Source: Lepturacanthus savala (taxonomy: Eukaryota > Chordata > Actinopteri > Scombriformes > Trichiuridae). Taken from it: a stretch of 64,000 nucleotides of DNA. Every line of letters begins with the position of its first letter. Positions within the stretch are counted from its first letter, which is position 1. The notes beneath the pieces are model-generated. The model ran no database searches. It was not told the DNA's origin and was given only the letters and a program-made list of their open reading frames with translations. Below are positions 1-14,345 of the stretch, piece by piece. The DNA lies in contig JARUPU010000033.1 of the NCBI GenBank assembly GCA_030544235.1, forward strand, positions 868,001 to 932,000, in the 5' to 3' direction. A program made the translations under genes and the position numbers.

Positions 1-165
1 AAAGTTTTTATTGCTCCATATGCATTCTCTCGGTCTGAAGAGCCCAAAAAGACAAAAAGCTATATAGGCCTAAATCAGTACAATATTTTCATAGAAAAAC
101 TTATTTACCTTTTACTTTATGTAAAATGGTATAGTTTTGGATCAGAAATTCACCTGGAAAAGCTA

Positions 166-2623
166 TTGTTTTCATGTGGTTCGTGTTTTAAAGTTTTTAT
201 TGCTCCAAATGTATTCTCTCGGTCTGAAGAGCCCAAAAAGACAAAAAGCTATATAGGCCTAAATCAGTACAATATTTTTATAGAAAAACTTATTTACCTT
301 TTACTTTATGTGAAATGGTATAGTTTTGGATCAGAAATTCACCTGGAAAAGCTATTGTTTTCATGTGGTTTGTGTTTTAAAGTTTTTATTGCTCCATATG
401 CATTCTCTCGGTCTGAAGAGCCCAAAAAGACAAAAAGCTATATAGGCCTAAATCAGTACAATATTTTTACAGAAAATCTTATTTACCTTTTACTATTTGT
501 AAAATGGTATAGTTTTGGATCAGAAATTCACCTGGAAAAGCTATTGTTTTCATGTGGTTTGTGTTTTAAAGTTTTTATTGCTCCATATGCATTCTCTCGG
601 TCTGAAGAGCCCAAAAAGACAAAAAGCTATATAGGCCTAAATCAGTACAATATTTTTATAGAAAAACTTGTTTACCTTTTACTTTATGTGAAATGGTATA
701 GTTTTGGATCAGAAATTCACCTGGAAAAGCTATTGTTTTCATGTGGTTTGTGTTTTAAAGTTTTTATTGCTCCATATGCATTCTCTCGGTCTGAAGAGCA
801 CAAAAAGACAAAAAGCTATATAAGCCTAAATCAGAACAATATTTTTATAGAAAAACTTATTTACCTTTTACTTTATGTGAAATGGTATAGTTTTGGATCA
901 GAAATTCACCTGGAAAAGCTATTGTTTTCATGTGGTTTGTGTTTTAAAGTTTTTATTGCTCCAAATGCATTCTCTCGGTCTGAAGAGCCCAAAAAGACAA
1001 AAAGCTATATAGGCCTAAATCAGTACAATATTTTTATAGAAAAACTTATTTACCTTTTATTTTATGTGAAATGGTATAGTTTTGGATCAGAAATTCACCT
1101 GGAAAAGCTATTGTTTTCATGTGGTTTGTGTTTTAAAGTTTTTATTGCTCCATATGCATTCTCTCGGTCTGAAGAGCCCAAATAGACAAAAAGCTATATA
1201 GGCCTAAATCAGTACAATATTTTTATAGAAAAACTTATTTACCTTTTACTTTATGTGAAATGGTATAGTTTTGGATCAGAAATTCACCTGGAAAAGCTAT
1301 TGTTTTCATGTGGTTTGTGTTTTAAAGTTTTTATTGCTCCATATGCATTCTCTCGGTCTGAACAGCACAAAAAGACAAAAAGCTATATAAGCCTAAATCA
1401 GAACAATATTTTTATAGAAAATCTTATTTACCTTTAACTTTATGTGAAATGGTACAGTTTTGGATCAGAAATTCACCTGGAAAAGCTATTGTTTTCATGT
1501 GGTTTGTGTTTTAAAGTTTTTATTGCTCCATATGCATTCTCTCGGTCTGAAGAGCCCAAAAAGACAAAAAGCTATTATAGGCCTAAATCAGTACAATATT
1601 TTCATAGAAAAACTTATTTACCTTTTACTTCATGTGAAATGGTATAGTTTTGGATCAGAAATTCACCTGGAAAAGCTATTGTTTTCATGTGGTTTGTCTT
1701 TTAAAGTTTTTATTGCTCCATATGCATTCTCTCGGTCGGAAGAGCACAAAAAGACCAAAAGCTATGTAGGCCTAAATCAGTACAATATTTTTACAGAAAA
1801 TCTTATTTACCTTTTACTATATGTAAAATGGTATAGTTTTGGATCAGAAATTCACCTGGAAAAGCTATTGTTTTCATGTGGTTTGTGTTTTAAAGTTTTT
1901 ATTGCTCCATATGCATTCTCTCGGTCTGAAGAGCCCAAAAAGACAAAAAGCTATATAGGCCTAAATCAGTACAATATTTTCATAGAAAAACTTATTTACC
2001 TTTTACTTTATGTGAAATGGTATAGTTTTGGATCAGAAATTCACCTGGAAAAGCTATTGTTTTCATGTGGTTTGTGTTTTAAAGTTTTTATTGCTCCAAA
2101 TGCATTCTCTCGGTCTGAAGAGCCCAAAAAGACAAAAAGCTATATAGGCCTAAATCAGTACAATATTTTTATAGAAAAACTTATTTACCTTTTATTTTAT
2201 GTGAAATGGTATAGTTTTGGATCAGAAATTCACCTGGAAAAGCTATTGTTTTCATGTGGTTTGTGTTTTAAAGTTTTTATTGCTCCATATGCATTCTCTC
2301 GGTCTGAAGAGCCCAAATAGACAAAAAGCTATATAGGCCTAAATCAGTACAATATTTTTATAGAAAAACTTATTTACCTTTTACTTTATGTGAAATAGTA
2401 TAGTTTTGGATCAGAAATTCACCTGGAAAAGCTATTGTTTTCATGTGGTTTGTGTTTTAAAGTTTTTATTGCTCCAAATGCATTCTCTCGGTCTGAAGAG
2501 CCCAAAAAGACAAAAAGCTATATAGGCCTAAATCAGTACAATATTTTTATAGAAAAACTTATTTACCTTTTATTTTATGTGAAATGGTATAGTTTTGGAT
2601 AAGAAAGTCACCTGGAAAAGCTA
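166..2623 (+). repeat. Satellite HOR copy 1 (13 monomers)
   Basis: Monomer order A B' B'' C D E F G H I D E D; length 13 x 189 + 1. Type A has CCAAATGTATTC; C has GAGCAC with ATAAGCC; D has CCAAATGCATTC and ends TTTTATTTTATG; E carries the in-frame stop in CCCAAATAG; F has CAGCAC and the stop in ACCTTTAAC; G carries the +1 insertion; H has TTGTCTTTT and GTAGGCC. B' and B'' differ from the B of later copies (TACAGAAAAT, and CTTGTTTACC). This variant reappears at about 25500-26711. Confidence 0.85.
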
Positions 2624-5459
2624 TTGTTTTCATGTGGTTTGTGTTTTAAAGTTTTTATTGCTCCAAATGTATTCTCTCGGTCTGAAGAGCCCAAAAAGAC
2701 AAAAAGCTATATAGGCCTAAATCAGTACAATATTTTTATAGAAAAACTTATTTACCTTTTACTTTATGTGAAATGGTATAGTTTTGGATCAGAAATTCAC
2801 CTGGAAAAGCTATTGTTTTCATGTGGTTTGTGTTTTAAAGTTTTTATTGCTCCATATGCATTCTCTCGGTCTGAAGAGCCCAAAAAGACAAAAAGCTATA
2901 TAGGCCTAAATCAGTACAATATTTTTACAGGAAATCTTATTTACCTTTTACTATTTGTAAAATGGTATAGTTTTGGATCAGAAATTCACCTGGAAAAGCT
3001 ATTGTTTTCATGTGGTTTGTGTTTTAAAGTTTTTATTGCTCCATATGCATTCTCTCGGTCTGAAGAGCACAAAAAGACAAAAAGCTATATAAGCCTAAAT
3101 CAGAACAATATTTTTATAGAAAAACTTATTTACCTTTTACTTTATGTGAAATGGTATAGTTTTGGATCAGAAATTCACCTGGAAAAGCTATTGTTTTCAT
3201 GTGGTTTGTGTTTTAAAGTTTTTATTGCTCCAAATGCATTCTCTCGGTCTGAAGAGCCCAAAAAGACAAAAAGCTATATAGGCCTAAATCAGTACAATAT
3301 TTTTATAGAAAAACTTATTTACCTTTTATTTTATGTGAAATGGTATAGTTTTGGATCAGAAATTCACCTGGAAAAGCTATTGTTTTCATGTGGTTTGTGT
3401 TTTAAAGTTTTTATTGCTCCATATGCATTCTCTCGGTCTGAAGAGCCCAAATAGACAAAAAGCTATATAGGCCTAAATCAGTACAATATTTTTATAGAAA
3501 AACTTATTTACCTTTTACTTTATGTGAAATGGTATAGTTTTGGATCAGAAATTCACCTGGAAAAGCTATTGTTTTCATGTGGTTTGTGTTTTAAAGTTTT
3601 TATTGCTCCATATGCATTCTCTCGGTCTGAACAGCACAAAAAGACAAAAAGCTATATAAGCCTAAATCAGAACAATATTTTTATAGAAAATCTTATTTAC
3701 CTTTAACTTTATGTGAAATGGTACAGTTTTGGATCAGAAATTCACCTGGAAAAGCTATTGTTTTCATGTGGTTTGTGTTTTAAAGTTTTTATTGCTCCAT
3801 ATGCATTCTCTCGGTCTGAAGAGCACAAAAAGACAAAAAGCTATATAAGCCTAAATCAGAACAATATTTTTATAGAAAAACTTATTTACCTTTTACTTTA
3901 TGTGAAATGGTATAGTTTTGGATCAGAAATTCACCTGGAAAAGCTATTGTTTTCATGTGGTTTGTGTTTTAAAGTTTTTATTGCTCCAAATGCATTCTCT
4001 CGGTCTGAAGAGCCCAAAAAGACAAAAAGCTATATAGGCCTAAATCAGTACAATATTTTTATAGAAAAACTTATTTACCTTTTATTTTATGTGAAATGGT
4101 ATAGTTTTGGATCAGAAATTCACCTGGAAAAGCTATTGTTTTCATGTGGTTTGTGTTTTAAAGTTTTTATTGCTCCATATGCATTCTCTCGGTCTGAAGA
4201 GCCCAAATAGACAAAAAGCTATATAGGCCTAAATCAGTACAATATTTTTATAGAAAAACTTATTTACCTTTTACTTTATGTGAAATGGTATAGTTTTGGA
4301 TCAGAAATTCACCTGGAAAAGCTATTGTTTTCATGTGGTTTGTGTTTTAAAGTTTTTATTGCTCCATATGCATTCTCTCGGTCTGAACAGCACAAAAAGA
4401 CAAAAAGCTATATAAGCCTAAATCAGAACAATATTTTTATAGAAAATCTTATTTACCTTTAACTTTATGTGAAATGGTACAGTTTTGGATCAGAAATTCA
4501 CCTGGAAAAGCTATTGTTTTCATGTGGTTTGTGTTTTAAAGTTTTTATTGCTCCATATGCATTCTCTCGGTCTGAAGAGCCCAAAAAGACAAAAAGCTAT
4601 TATAGGCCTAAATCAGTACAATATTTTCATAGAAAAACTTATTTACCTTTTACTTCATGTGAAATGGTATAGTTTTGGATCAGAAATTCACCTGGAAAAG
4701 CTATTGTTTTCATGTGGTTTGTCTTTTAAAGTTTTTATTGCTCCATATGCATTCTCTCGGTCGGAAGAGCACAAAAAGACCAAAAGCTATGTAGGCCTAA
4801 ATCAGTACAATATTTTTACAGAAAATCTTATTTACCTTTTACTATATGTAAAATGGTATAGTTTTGGATCAGAAATTCACCTGGAAAAGCTATTGTTTTC
4901 ATGTGGTTTGTGTTTTAAAGTTTTTATTGCTCCATATGCATTCTCTCGGTCGGAAGAGCACAAAAAGACCAAAAGCTATGTAGGCCTAAATCAGTACAAT
5001 ATTTTTACAGAAAATCTTATTTACCTTTTACTATATGTAAAATGGTATAGTTTTGGATCAGAAATTCACCTGGAAAAGCTATTGTTTTCATGTGGTTTGT
5101 GTTTTAAAGTTTTTATTGCTCCATATGCATTCTCTCGGTCTGAAGAGCCCAAAAAGACAAAAAGCTATATAGGCCTAAATCAGTACAATATTTTCATAGA
5201 AAAACTTATTTACCTTTTACTTTATGTGAAATGGTATAGTTTTGGATCAGAAATTCACCTGGAAAAGCTATTGTTTTCATGTGGTTTGTGTTTTAAAGTT
5301 TTTATTGCTCCAAATGCATTCTCTCGGTCTGAAGAGCCCAAAAAGACAAAAAGCTATATAGGCCTAAATCAGTACAATATTTTTATAGAAAAACTTATTT
5401 ACCTTTTATTTTATGTGAAATGGTATAGTTTTGGATAAGAAAGTCACCTGGAAAAGCTA
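2624..5459 (+). repeat. Satellite HOR copy 2 (15 monomers)
   Basis: Order A B C D E F C D E F G H H I D; length 15 x 189 + 1. The block C D E F occurs twice and H is doubled, which suggests unequal exchange in register with monomers. Confidence 0.85.
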
Positions 5460-8400
5460 TTGTTTTCATGTGGTTTGTGTTTTAAAGTTTTTATTGCTCC
5501 AAATGTATTCTCTCGGTCTGAAGAGCCCAAAAAGACAAAAAGCTATATAGGCCTAAATCAGTACAATATTTTTATAGAAAAACTTATTTACCTTTTACTT
5601 TATGTGAAATGGTATAGTTTTGGATCAGAAATTCACCTGGAAAAGCTATTGTTTTCATGTGGTTTGTGTTTTAAAGTTTTTATTGCTCCATATGCATTCT
5701 CTCGGTCTGAAGAGCCCAAAAAGACAAAAAGCTATATAGGCCTAAATCAGTACAATATTTTTACAGGAAATCTTATTTACCTTTTACTATTTGTAAAATG
5801 GTATAGTTTTGGATCAGAAATTCACCTGGAAAAGCTATTGTTTTCATGTGGTTTGTGTTTTAAAGTTTTTATTGCTCCATATGCATTCTCTCGGTCTGAA
5901 GAGCACAAAAAGACAAAAAGCTATATAAGCCTAAATCAGAACAATATTTTTATAGAAAAACTTATTTACCTTTTACTTTATGTGAAATGGTATAGTTTTG
6001 GATCAGAAATTCACCTGGAAAAGCTATTGTTTTCATGTGGTTTGTGTTTTAAAGTTTTTATTGCTCCAAATGCATTCTCTCGGTCTGAAGAGCCCAAAAA
6101 GACAAAAAGCTATATAGGCCTAAATCAGTACAATATTTTTATAGAAAAACTTATTTACCTTTTATTTTATGTGAAATGGTATAGTTTTGGATCAGAAATT
6201 CACCTGGAAAAGCTATTGTTTTCATGTGGTTTGTGTTTTAAAGTTTTTATTGCTCCATATGCATTCTCTCGGTCTGAAGAGCCCAAATAGACAAAAAGCT
6301 ATATAGGCCTAAATCAGTACAATATTTTTATAGAAAAACTTATTTACCTTTTACTTTATGTGAAATGGTATAGTTTTGGATCAGAAATTCACCTGGAAAA
6401 GCTATTGTTTTCATGTGGTTTGTGTTTTAAAGTTTTTATTGCTCCATATGCATTCTCTCGGTCTGAACAGCACAAAAAGACAAAAAGCTATATAAGCCTA
6501 AATCAGAACAATATTTTTATAGAAAATCTTATTTACCTTTAACTTTATGTGAAATGGTACAGTTTTGGATCAGAAATTCACCTGGAAAAGCTATTGTTTT
6601 CATGTGGTTTGTGTTTTAAAGTTTTTATTGCTCCATATGCATTCTCTCGGTCTGAAGAGCCCAAAAAGACAAAAAGCTATTATAGGCCTAAATCAGTACA
6701 ATATTTTCATAGAAAAACTTATTTACCTTTTACTTCATGTGAAATGGTATAGTTTTGGATCAGAAATTCACCTGGAAAAGCTATTGTTTTCATGTGGTTT
6801 GTGTTTTAAAGTTTTTATTGCTCCATATGCATTCTCTCGGTCTGAAGAGCACAAAAAGACAAAAAGCTATATAAGCCTAAATCAGAACAATATTTTTATA
6901 GAAAAACTTATTTACCTTTTACTTTATGTGAAATGGTATAGTTTTGGATCAGAAATTCACCTGGAAAAGCTATTGTTTTCATGTGGTTTGTGTTTTAAAG
7001 TTTTTATTGCTCCAAATGCATTCTCTCGGTCTGAAGAGCCCAAAAAGACAAAAAGCTATATAGGCCTAAATCAGTACAATATTTTTATAGAAAAACTTAT
7101 TTACCTTTTATTTTATGTGAAATGGTATAGTTTTGGATCAGAAATTCACCTGGAAAAGCTATTGTTTTCATGTGGTTTGTGTTTTAAAGTTTTTATTGCT
7201 CCATATGCATTCTCTCGGTCTGAAGAGCCCAAATAGACAAAAAGCTATATAGGCCTAAATCAGTACAATATTTTTATAGAAAAACTTATTTACCTTTTAC
7301 TTTATGTGAAATGGTATAGTTTTGGATCAGAAATTCACCTGGAAAAGCTATTGTTTTCATGTGGTTTGTGTTTTAAAGTTTTTATTGCTCCATATGCATT
7401 CTCTCGGTCTGAACAGCACAAAAAGACAAAAAGCTATATAAGCCTAAATCAGAACAATATTTTTATAGAAAATCTTATTTACCTTTAACTTTATGTGAAA
7501 TGGTACAGTTTTGGATCAGAAATTCACCTGGAAAAGCTATTGTTTTCATGTGGTTTGTGTTTTAAAGTTTTTATTGCTCCATATGCATTCTCTCGGTCTG
7601 AAGAGCCCAAATAGACAAAAAGCTATATAGGCCTAAATCAGTACAATATTTTCATAGAAAAACTTATTTACCTTTTACTTCATGTGAAATGGTATAGTTT
7701 TGGATCAGAAATTCACCTGGAAAAGCTATTGTTTTCATGTGGTTTGTCTTTTAAAGTTTTTATTGCTCCATATGCATTCTCTCGGTCGGAAGAGCACAAA
7801 AAGACCAAAAGCTATGTAGGCCTAAATCAGTACAATATTTTTACAGAAAATCTTATTTACCTTTTACTATATGTAAAATGGTATAGTTTTGGATCAGAAA
7901 TTCACCTGGAAAAGCTATTGTTTTCATGTGGTTTGTGTTTTAAAGTTTTTATTGCTCCATATGCATTCTCTCGGTCTGAAGAGCCCAAAAAGACAAAAAG
8001 CTATATAGGCCTAAATCAGTACAATATTTTCATAGAAAAACTTATTTACCTTTTACTTTATGTGAAATGGTATAGTTTTGGATCAGAAATTCACCTGGAA
8101 AAGCTATTGTTTTCATGTGGTTTGTGTTTTAAAGTTTTTATTGCTCCAAATGCATTCTCTCGGTCTGAAGAGCCCAAAAAGACAAAAAGCTATATAGGCC
8201 TAAATCAGTACAATATTTTTATAGAAAAACTTATTTACCTTTTATTTTATGTGAAATGGTATAGTTTTGGATCAGAAATTCACCTGGAAAAGCTATTGTT
8301 TTCATGTGGTTTGTGTTTTAAAGTTTTTATTGCTCCATATGCATTCTCTCGGTCTGAAGAGCCCAAATAGACAAAAAGCTATATAGGCCTAAATCAGTAC

Positions 8401-8673
8401 AATATTTTTATAGAAAAACTTATTTACCTTTTACTTTATGTGAAATAGTATAGTTTTGGATCAGAAATTCACCTGGAAAAGCTATTGTTTTCATGTGGTT
8501 TGTGTTTTAAAGTTTTTATTGCTCCAAATGCATTCTCTCGGTCTGAAGAGCCCAAAAAGACAAAAAGCTATATAGGCCTAAATCAGTACAATATTTTTAT
8601 AGAAAAACTTATTTACCTTTTATTTTATGTGAAATGGTATAGTTTTGGATAAGAAAGTCACCTGGAAAAGCTA
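5460..8673 (+). repeat. Satellite HOR copy 3 (17 monomers)
   Basis: Order A B C D E F G C D E F G* H I D E D; length 17 x 189 + 1. G* (about 7540-7690) has the G-type TTCATAG and TACTTCATG marks, but lacks the +1 insertion and carries an E-type CCCAAATAG stop. It therefore looks like an E/G recombinant. Confidence 0.85.
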
Positions 8674-11600
8674 TTGTTTTCATGTGGTTTGTGTTTTAAA
8701 GTTTTTATTGCTCCAAATGTATTCTCTCGGTCTGAAGAGCCCAAAAAGACAAAAAGCTATATAGGCCTAAATCAGTACAATATTTTTATAGAAAAACTTA
8801 TTTACCTTTTACTTTATGTGAAATGGTATAGTTTTGGATCAGAAATTCACCTGGAAAAGCTATTGTTTTCATGTGGTTTGTGTTTTAAAGTTTTTATTGC
8901 TCCATATGCATTCTCTCGGTCTGAAGAGCCCAAAAAGACAAAAAGCTATATAGGCCTAAATCAGTACAATATTTTTACAGGAAATCTTATTTACCTTTTA
9001 CTATTTGTAAAATGGTATAGTTTTGGATCAGAAATTCACCTGGAAAAGCTATTGTTTTCATGTGGTTTGTGTTTTAAAGTTTTTATTGCTCCATATGCAT
9101 TCTCTCGGTCTGAAGAGCACAAAAAGACAAAAAGCTATATAAGCCTAAATCAGAACAATATTTTTATAGAAAAACTTATTTACCTTTTACTTTATGTGAA
9201 ATGGTATAGTTTTGGATCAGAAATTCACCTGGAAAAGCTATTGTTTTCATGTGGTTTGTGTTTTAAAGTTTTTATTGCTCCAAATGCATTCTCTCGGTCT
9301 GAAGAGCCCAAAAAGACAAAAAGCTATATAGGCCTAAATCAGTACAATATTTTTATAGAAAAACTTATTTACCTTTTATTTTATGTGAAATGGTATAGTT
9401 TTGGATCAGAAATTCACCTGGAAAAGCTATTGTTTTCATGTGGTTTGTGTTTTAAAGTTTTTATTGCTCCATATGCATTCTCTCGGTCTGAAGAGCCCAA
9501 ATAGACAAAAAGCTATATAGGCCTAAATCAGTACAATATTTTTATAGAAAAACTTATTTACCTTTTACTTTATGTGAAATGGTATAGTTTTGGATCAGAA
9601 ATTCACCTGGAAAAGCTATTGTTTTCATGTGGTTTGTGTTTTAAAGTTTTTATTGCTCCATATGCATTCTCTCGGTCTGAACAGCACAAAAAGACAAAAA
9701 GCTATATAAGCCTAAATCAGAACAATATTTTTATAGAAAATCTTATTTACCTTTAACTTTATGTGAAATGGTACAGTTTTGGATCAGAAATTCACCTGGA
9801 AAAGCTATTGTTTTCATGTGGTTTGTGTTTTAAAGTTTTTATTGCTCCATATGCATTCTCTCGGTCTGAAGAGCACAAAAAGACAAAAAGCTATATAAGC
9901 CTAAATCAGAACAATATTTTTATAGAAAAACTTATTTACCTTTTACTTTATGTGAAATGGTATAGTTTTGGATCAGAAATTCACCTGGAAAAGCTATTGT
10001 TTTCATGTGGTTTGTGTTTTAAAGTTTTTATTGCTCCAAATGCATTCTCTCGGTCTGAAGAGCCCAAAAAGACAAAAAGCTATATAGGCCTAAATCAGTA
10101 CAATATTTTTATAGAAAAACTTATTTACCTTTTATTTTATGTGAAATGGTATAGTTTTGGATCAGAAATTCACCTGGAAAAGCTATTGTTTTCATGTGGT
10201 TTGTGTTTTAAAGTTTTTATTGCTCCATATGCATTCTCTCGGTCTGAAGAGCCCAAATAGACAAAAAGCTATATAGGCCTAAATCAGTACAATATTTTTA
10301 TAGAAAAACTTATTTACCTTTTACTTTATGTGAAATGGTATAGTTTTGGATCAGAAATTCACCTGGAAAAGCTATTGTTTTCATGTGGTTTGTGTTTTAA
10401 AGTTTTTATTGCTCCATATGCATTCTCTCGGTCTGAACAGCACAAAAAGACAAAAAGCTATATAAGCCTAAATCAGAACAATATTTTTATAGAAAATCTT
10501 ATTTACCTTTAACTTTATGTGAAATGGTACAGTTTTGGATCAGAAATTCACCTGGAAAAGCTATTGTTTTCATGTGGTTTGTGTTTTAAAGTTTTTATTG
10601 CTCCATATGCATTCTCTCGGTCTGAAGAGCCCAAAAAGACAAAAAGCTATTATAGGCCTAAATCAGTACAATATTTTCATAGAAAAACTTATTTACCTTT
10701 TACTTCATGTGAAATGGTATAGTTTTGGATCAGAAATTCACCTGGAAAAGCTATTGTTTTCATGTGGTTTGTCTTTTAAAGTTTTTATTGCTCCATATGC
10801 ATTCTCTCGGTCGGAAGAGCACAAAAAGACCAAAAGCTATGTAGGCCTAAATCAGTACAATATTTTTACAGAAAATCTTATTTACCTTTTACTATATGTA
10901 AAATGGTATAGTTTTGGATCAGAAATTCACCTGGAAAAGCTATTGTTTTCATGTGGTTTGTGTTTTAAAGTTTTTATTGCTCCATATGCATTCTCTCGGT
11001 CTGAAGAGCCCAAAAAGACAAAAAGCTATATAGGCCTAAATCAGTACAATATTTTCATAGAAAAACTTATTTACCTTTTACTTTATGTGAAATGGTATAG
11101 TTTTGGATCAGAAATTCACCTGGAAAAGCTATTGTTTTCATGTGGTTTGTGTTTTAAAGTTTTTATTGCTCCAAATGCATTCTCTCGGTCTGAAGAGCCC
11201 AAAAAGACAAAAAGCTATATAGGCCTAAATCAGTACAATATTTTTATAGAAAAACTTATTTACCTTTTATTTTATGTGAAATGGTATAGTTTTGGATCAG
11301 AAATTCACCTGGAAAAGCTATTGTTTTCATGTGGTTTGTGTTTTAAAGTTTTTATTGCTCCATATGCATTCTCTCGGTCTGAAGAGCCCAAATAGACAAA
11401 AAGCTATATAGGCCTAAATCAGTACAATATTTTTATAGAAAAACTTATTTACCTTTTACTTTATGTGAAATAGTATAGTTTTGGATCAGAAATTCACCTG
11501 GAAAAGCTATTGTTTTCATGTGGTTTGTGTTTTAAAGTTTTTATTGCTCCAAATGCATTCTCTCGGTCTGAAGAGCCCAAAAAGACAAAAAGCTATATAG

Positions 11601-11698
11601 GCCTAAATCAGTACAATATTTTTATAGAAAAACTTATTTACCTTTTATTTTATGTGAAATGGTATAGTTTTGGATAAGAAAGTCACCTGGAAAAGCTA
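8674..11698 (+). repeat. Satellite HOR copy 4 (16 monomers)
   Basis: Order A B C D E F C D E F G H I D E D; length 16 x 189 + 1. This is the fullest regular form, with the C D E F block doubled and the terminal E D pair present. Confidence 0.85.
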
Positions 11699-14345
11699 TT
11701 GTTTTCATGTGGTTTGTGTTTTAAAGTTTTTATTGCTCCAAATGTATTCTCTCGGTCTGAAGAGCCCAAAAAGACAAAAAGCTATATAGGCCTAAATCAG
11801 TACAATATTTTTATAGAAAAACTTATTTACCTTTTACTTTATGTGAAATGGTATAGTTTTGGATCAGAAATTCACCTGGAAAAGCTATTGTTTTCATGTG
11901 GTTTGTGTTTTAAAGTTTTTATTGCTCCATATGCATTCTCTCGGTCTGAAGAGCCCAAAAAGACAAAAAGCTATATAGGCCTAAATCAGTACAATATTTT
12001 TACAGGAAATCTTATTTACCTTTTACTATTTGTAAAATGGTATAGTTTTGGATCAGAAATTCACCTGGAAAAGCTATTGTTTTCATGTGGTTTGTGTTTT
12101 AAAGTTTTTATTGCTCCATATGCATTCTCTCGGTCTGAAGAGCACAAAAAGACAAAAAGCTATATAAGCCTAAATCAGAACAATATTTTTATAGAAAAAC
12201 TTATTTACCTTTTACTTTATGTGAAATGGTATAGTTTTGGATCAGAAATTCACCTGGAAAAGCTATTGTTTTCATGTGGTTTGTGTTTTAAAGTTTTTAT
12301 TGCTCCAAATGCATTCTCTCGGTCTGAAGAGCCCAAAAAGACAAAAAGCTATATAGGCCTAAATCAGTACAATATTTTTATAGAAAAACTTATTTACCTT
12401 TTATTTTATGTGAAATGGTATAGTTTTGGATCAGAAATTCACCTGGAAAAGCTATTGTTTTCATGTGGTTTGTGTTTTAAAGTTTTTATTGCTCCATATG
12501 CATTCTCTCGGTCTGAAGAGCCCAAATAGACAAAAAGCTATATAGGCCTAAATCAGTACAATATTTTTATAGAAAAACTTATTTACCTTTTACTTTATGT
12601 GAAATGGTATAGTTTTGGATCAGAAATTCACCTGGAAAAGCTATTGTTTTCATGTGGTTTGTGTTTTAAAGTTTTTATTGCTCCATATGCATTCTCTCGG
12701 TCTGAACAGCACAAAAAGACAAAAAGCTATATAAGCCTAAATCAGAACAATATTTTTATAGAAAATCTTATTTACCTTTAACTTTATGTGAAATGGTACA
12801 GTTTTGGATCAGAAATTCACCTGGAAAAGCTATTGTTTTCATGTGGTTTGTGTTTTAAAGTTTTTATTGCTCCATATGCATTCTCTCGGTCTGAAGAGCA
12901 CAAAAAGACAAAAAGCTATATAAGCCTAAATCAGAACAATATTTTTATAGAAAAACTTATTTACCTTTTACTTTATGTGAAATGGTATAGTTTTGGATCA
13001 GAAATTCACCTGGAAAAGCTATTGTTTTCATGTGGTTTGTGTTTTAAAGTTTTTATTGCTCCAAATGCATTCTCTCGGTCTGAAGAGCCCAAAAAGACAA
13101 AAAGCTATATAGGCCTAAATCAGTACAATATTTTTATAGAAAAACTTATTTACCTTTTATTTTATGTGAAATGGTATAGTTTTGGATCAGAAATTCACCT
13201 GGAAAAGCTATTGTTTTCATGTGGTTTGTGTTTTAAAGTTTTTATTGCTCCATATGCATTCTCTCGGTCTGAAGAGCCCAAATAGACAAAAAGCTATATA
13301 GGCCTAAATCAGTACAATATTTTTATAGAAAAACTTATTTACCTTTTACTTTATGTGAAATGGTATAGTTTTGGATCAGAAATTCACCTGGAAAAGCTAT
13401 TGTTTTCATGTGGTTTGTGTTTTAAAGTTTTTATTGCTCCATATGCATTCTCTCGGTCTGAACAGCACAAAAAGACAAAAAGCTATATAAGCCTAAATCA
13501 GAACAATATTTTTATAGAAAATCTTATTTACCTTTAACTTTATGTGAAATGGTACAGTTTTGGATCAGAAATTCACCTGGAAAAGCTATTGTTTTCATGT
13601 GGTTTGTGTTTTAAAGTTTTTATTGCTCCATATGCATTCTCTCGGTCTGAAGAGCCCAAAAAGACAAAAAGCTATTATAGGCCTAAATCAGTACAATATT
13701 TTCATAGAAAAACTTATTTACCTTTTACTTCATGTGAAATGGTATAGTTTTGGATCAGAAATTCACCTGGAAAAGCTATTGTTTTCATGTGGTTTGTCTT
13801 TTAAAGTTTTTATTGCTCCATATGCATTCTCTCGGTCGGAAGAGCACAAAAAGACCAAAAGCTATGTAGGCCTAAATCAGTACAATATTTTTACAGAAAA
13901 TCTTATTTACCTTTTACTATATGTAAAATGGTATAGTTTTGGATCAGAAATTCACCTGGAAAAGCTATTGTTTTCATGTGGTTTGTGTTTTAAAGTTTTT
14001 ATTGCTCCATATGCATTCTCTCGGTCTGAAGAGCCCAAAAAGACAAAAAGCTATATAGGCCTAAATCAGTACAATATTTTCATAGAAAAACTTATTTACC
14101 TTTTACTTTATGTGAAATGGTATAGTTTTGGATCAGAAATTCACCTGGAAAAGCTATTGTTTTCATGTGGTTTGTGTTTTAAAGTTTTTATTGCTCCAAA
14201 TGCATTCTCTCGGTCTGAAGAGCCCAAAAAGACAAAAAGCTATATAGGCCTAAATCAGTACAATATTTTTATAGAAAAACTTATTTACCTTTTATTTTAT
14301 GTGAAATGGTATAGTTTTGGATAAGAAAGTCACCTGGAAAAGCTA
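11699..14345 (+). repeat. Satellite HOR copy 5 (14 monomers)
   Basis: Order A B C D E F C D E F G H I D; length 14 x 189 + 1. Same as copy 4 without the terminal E D pair. Confidence 0.85.
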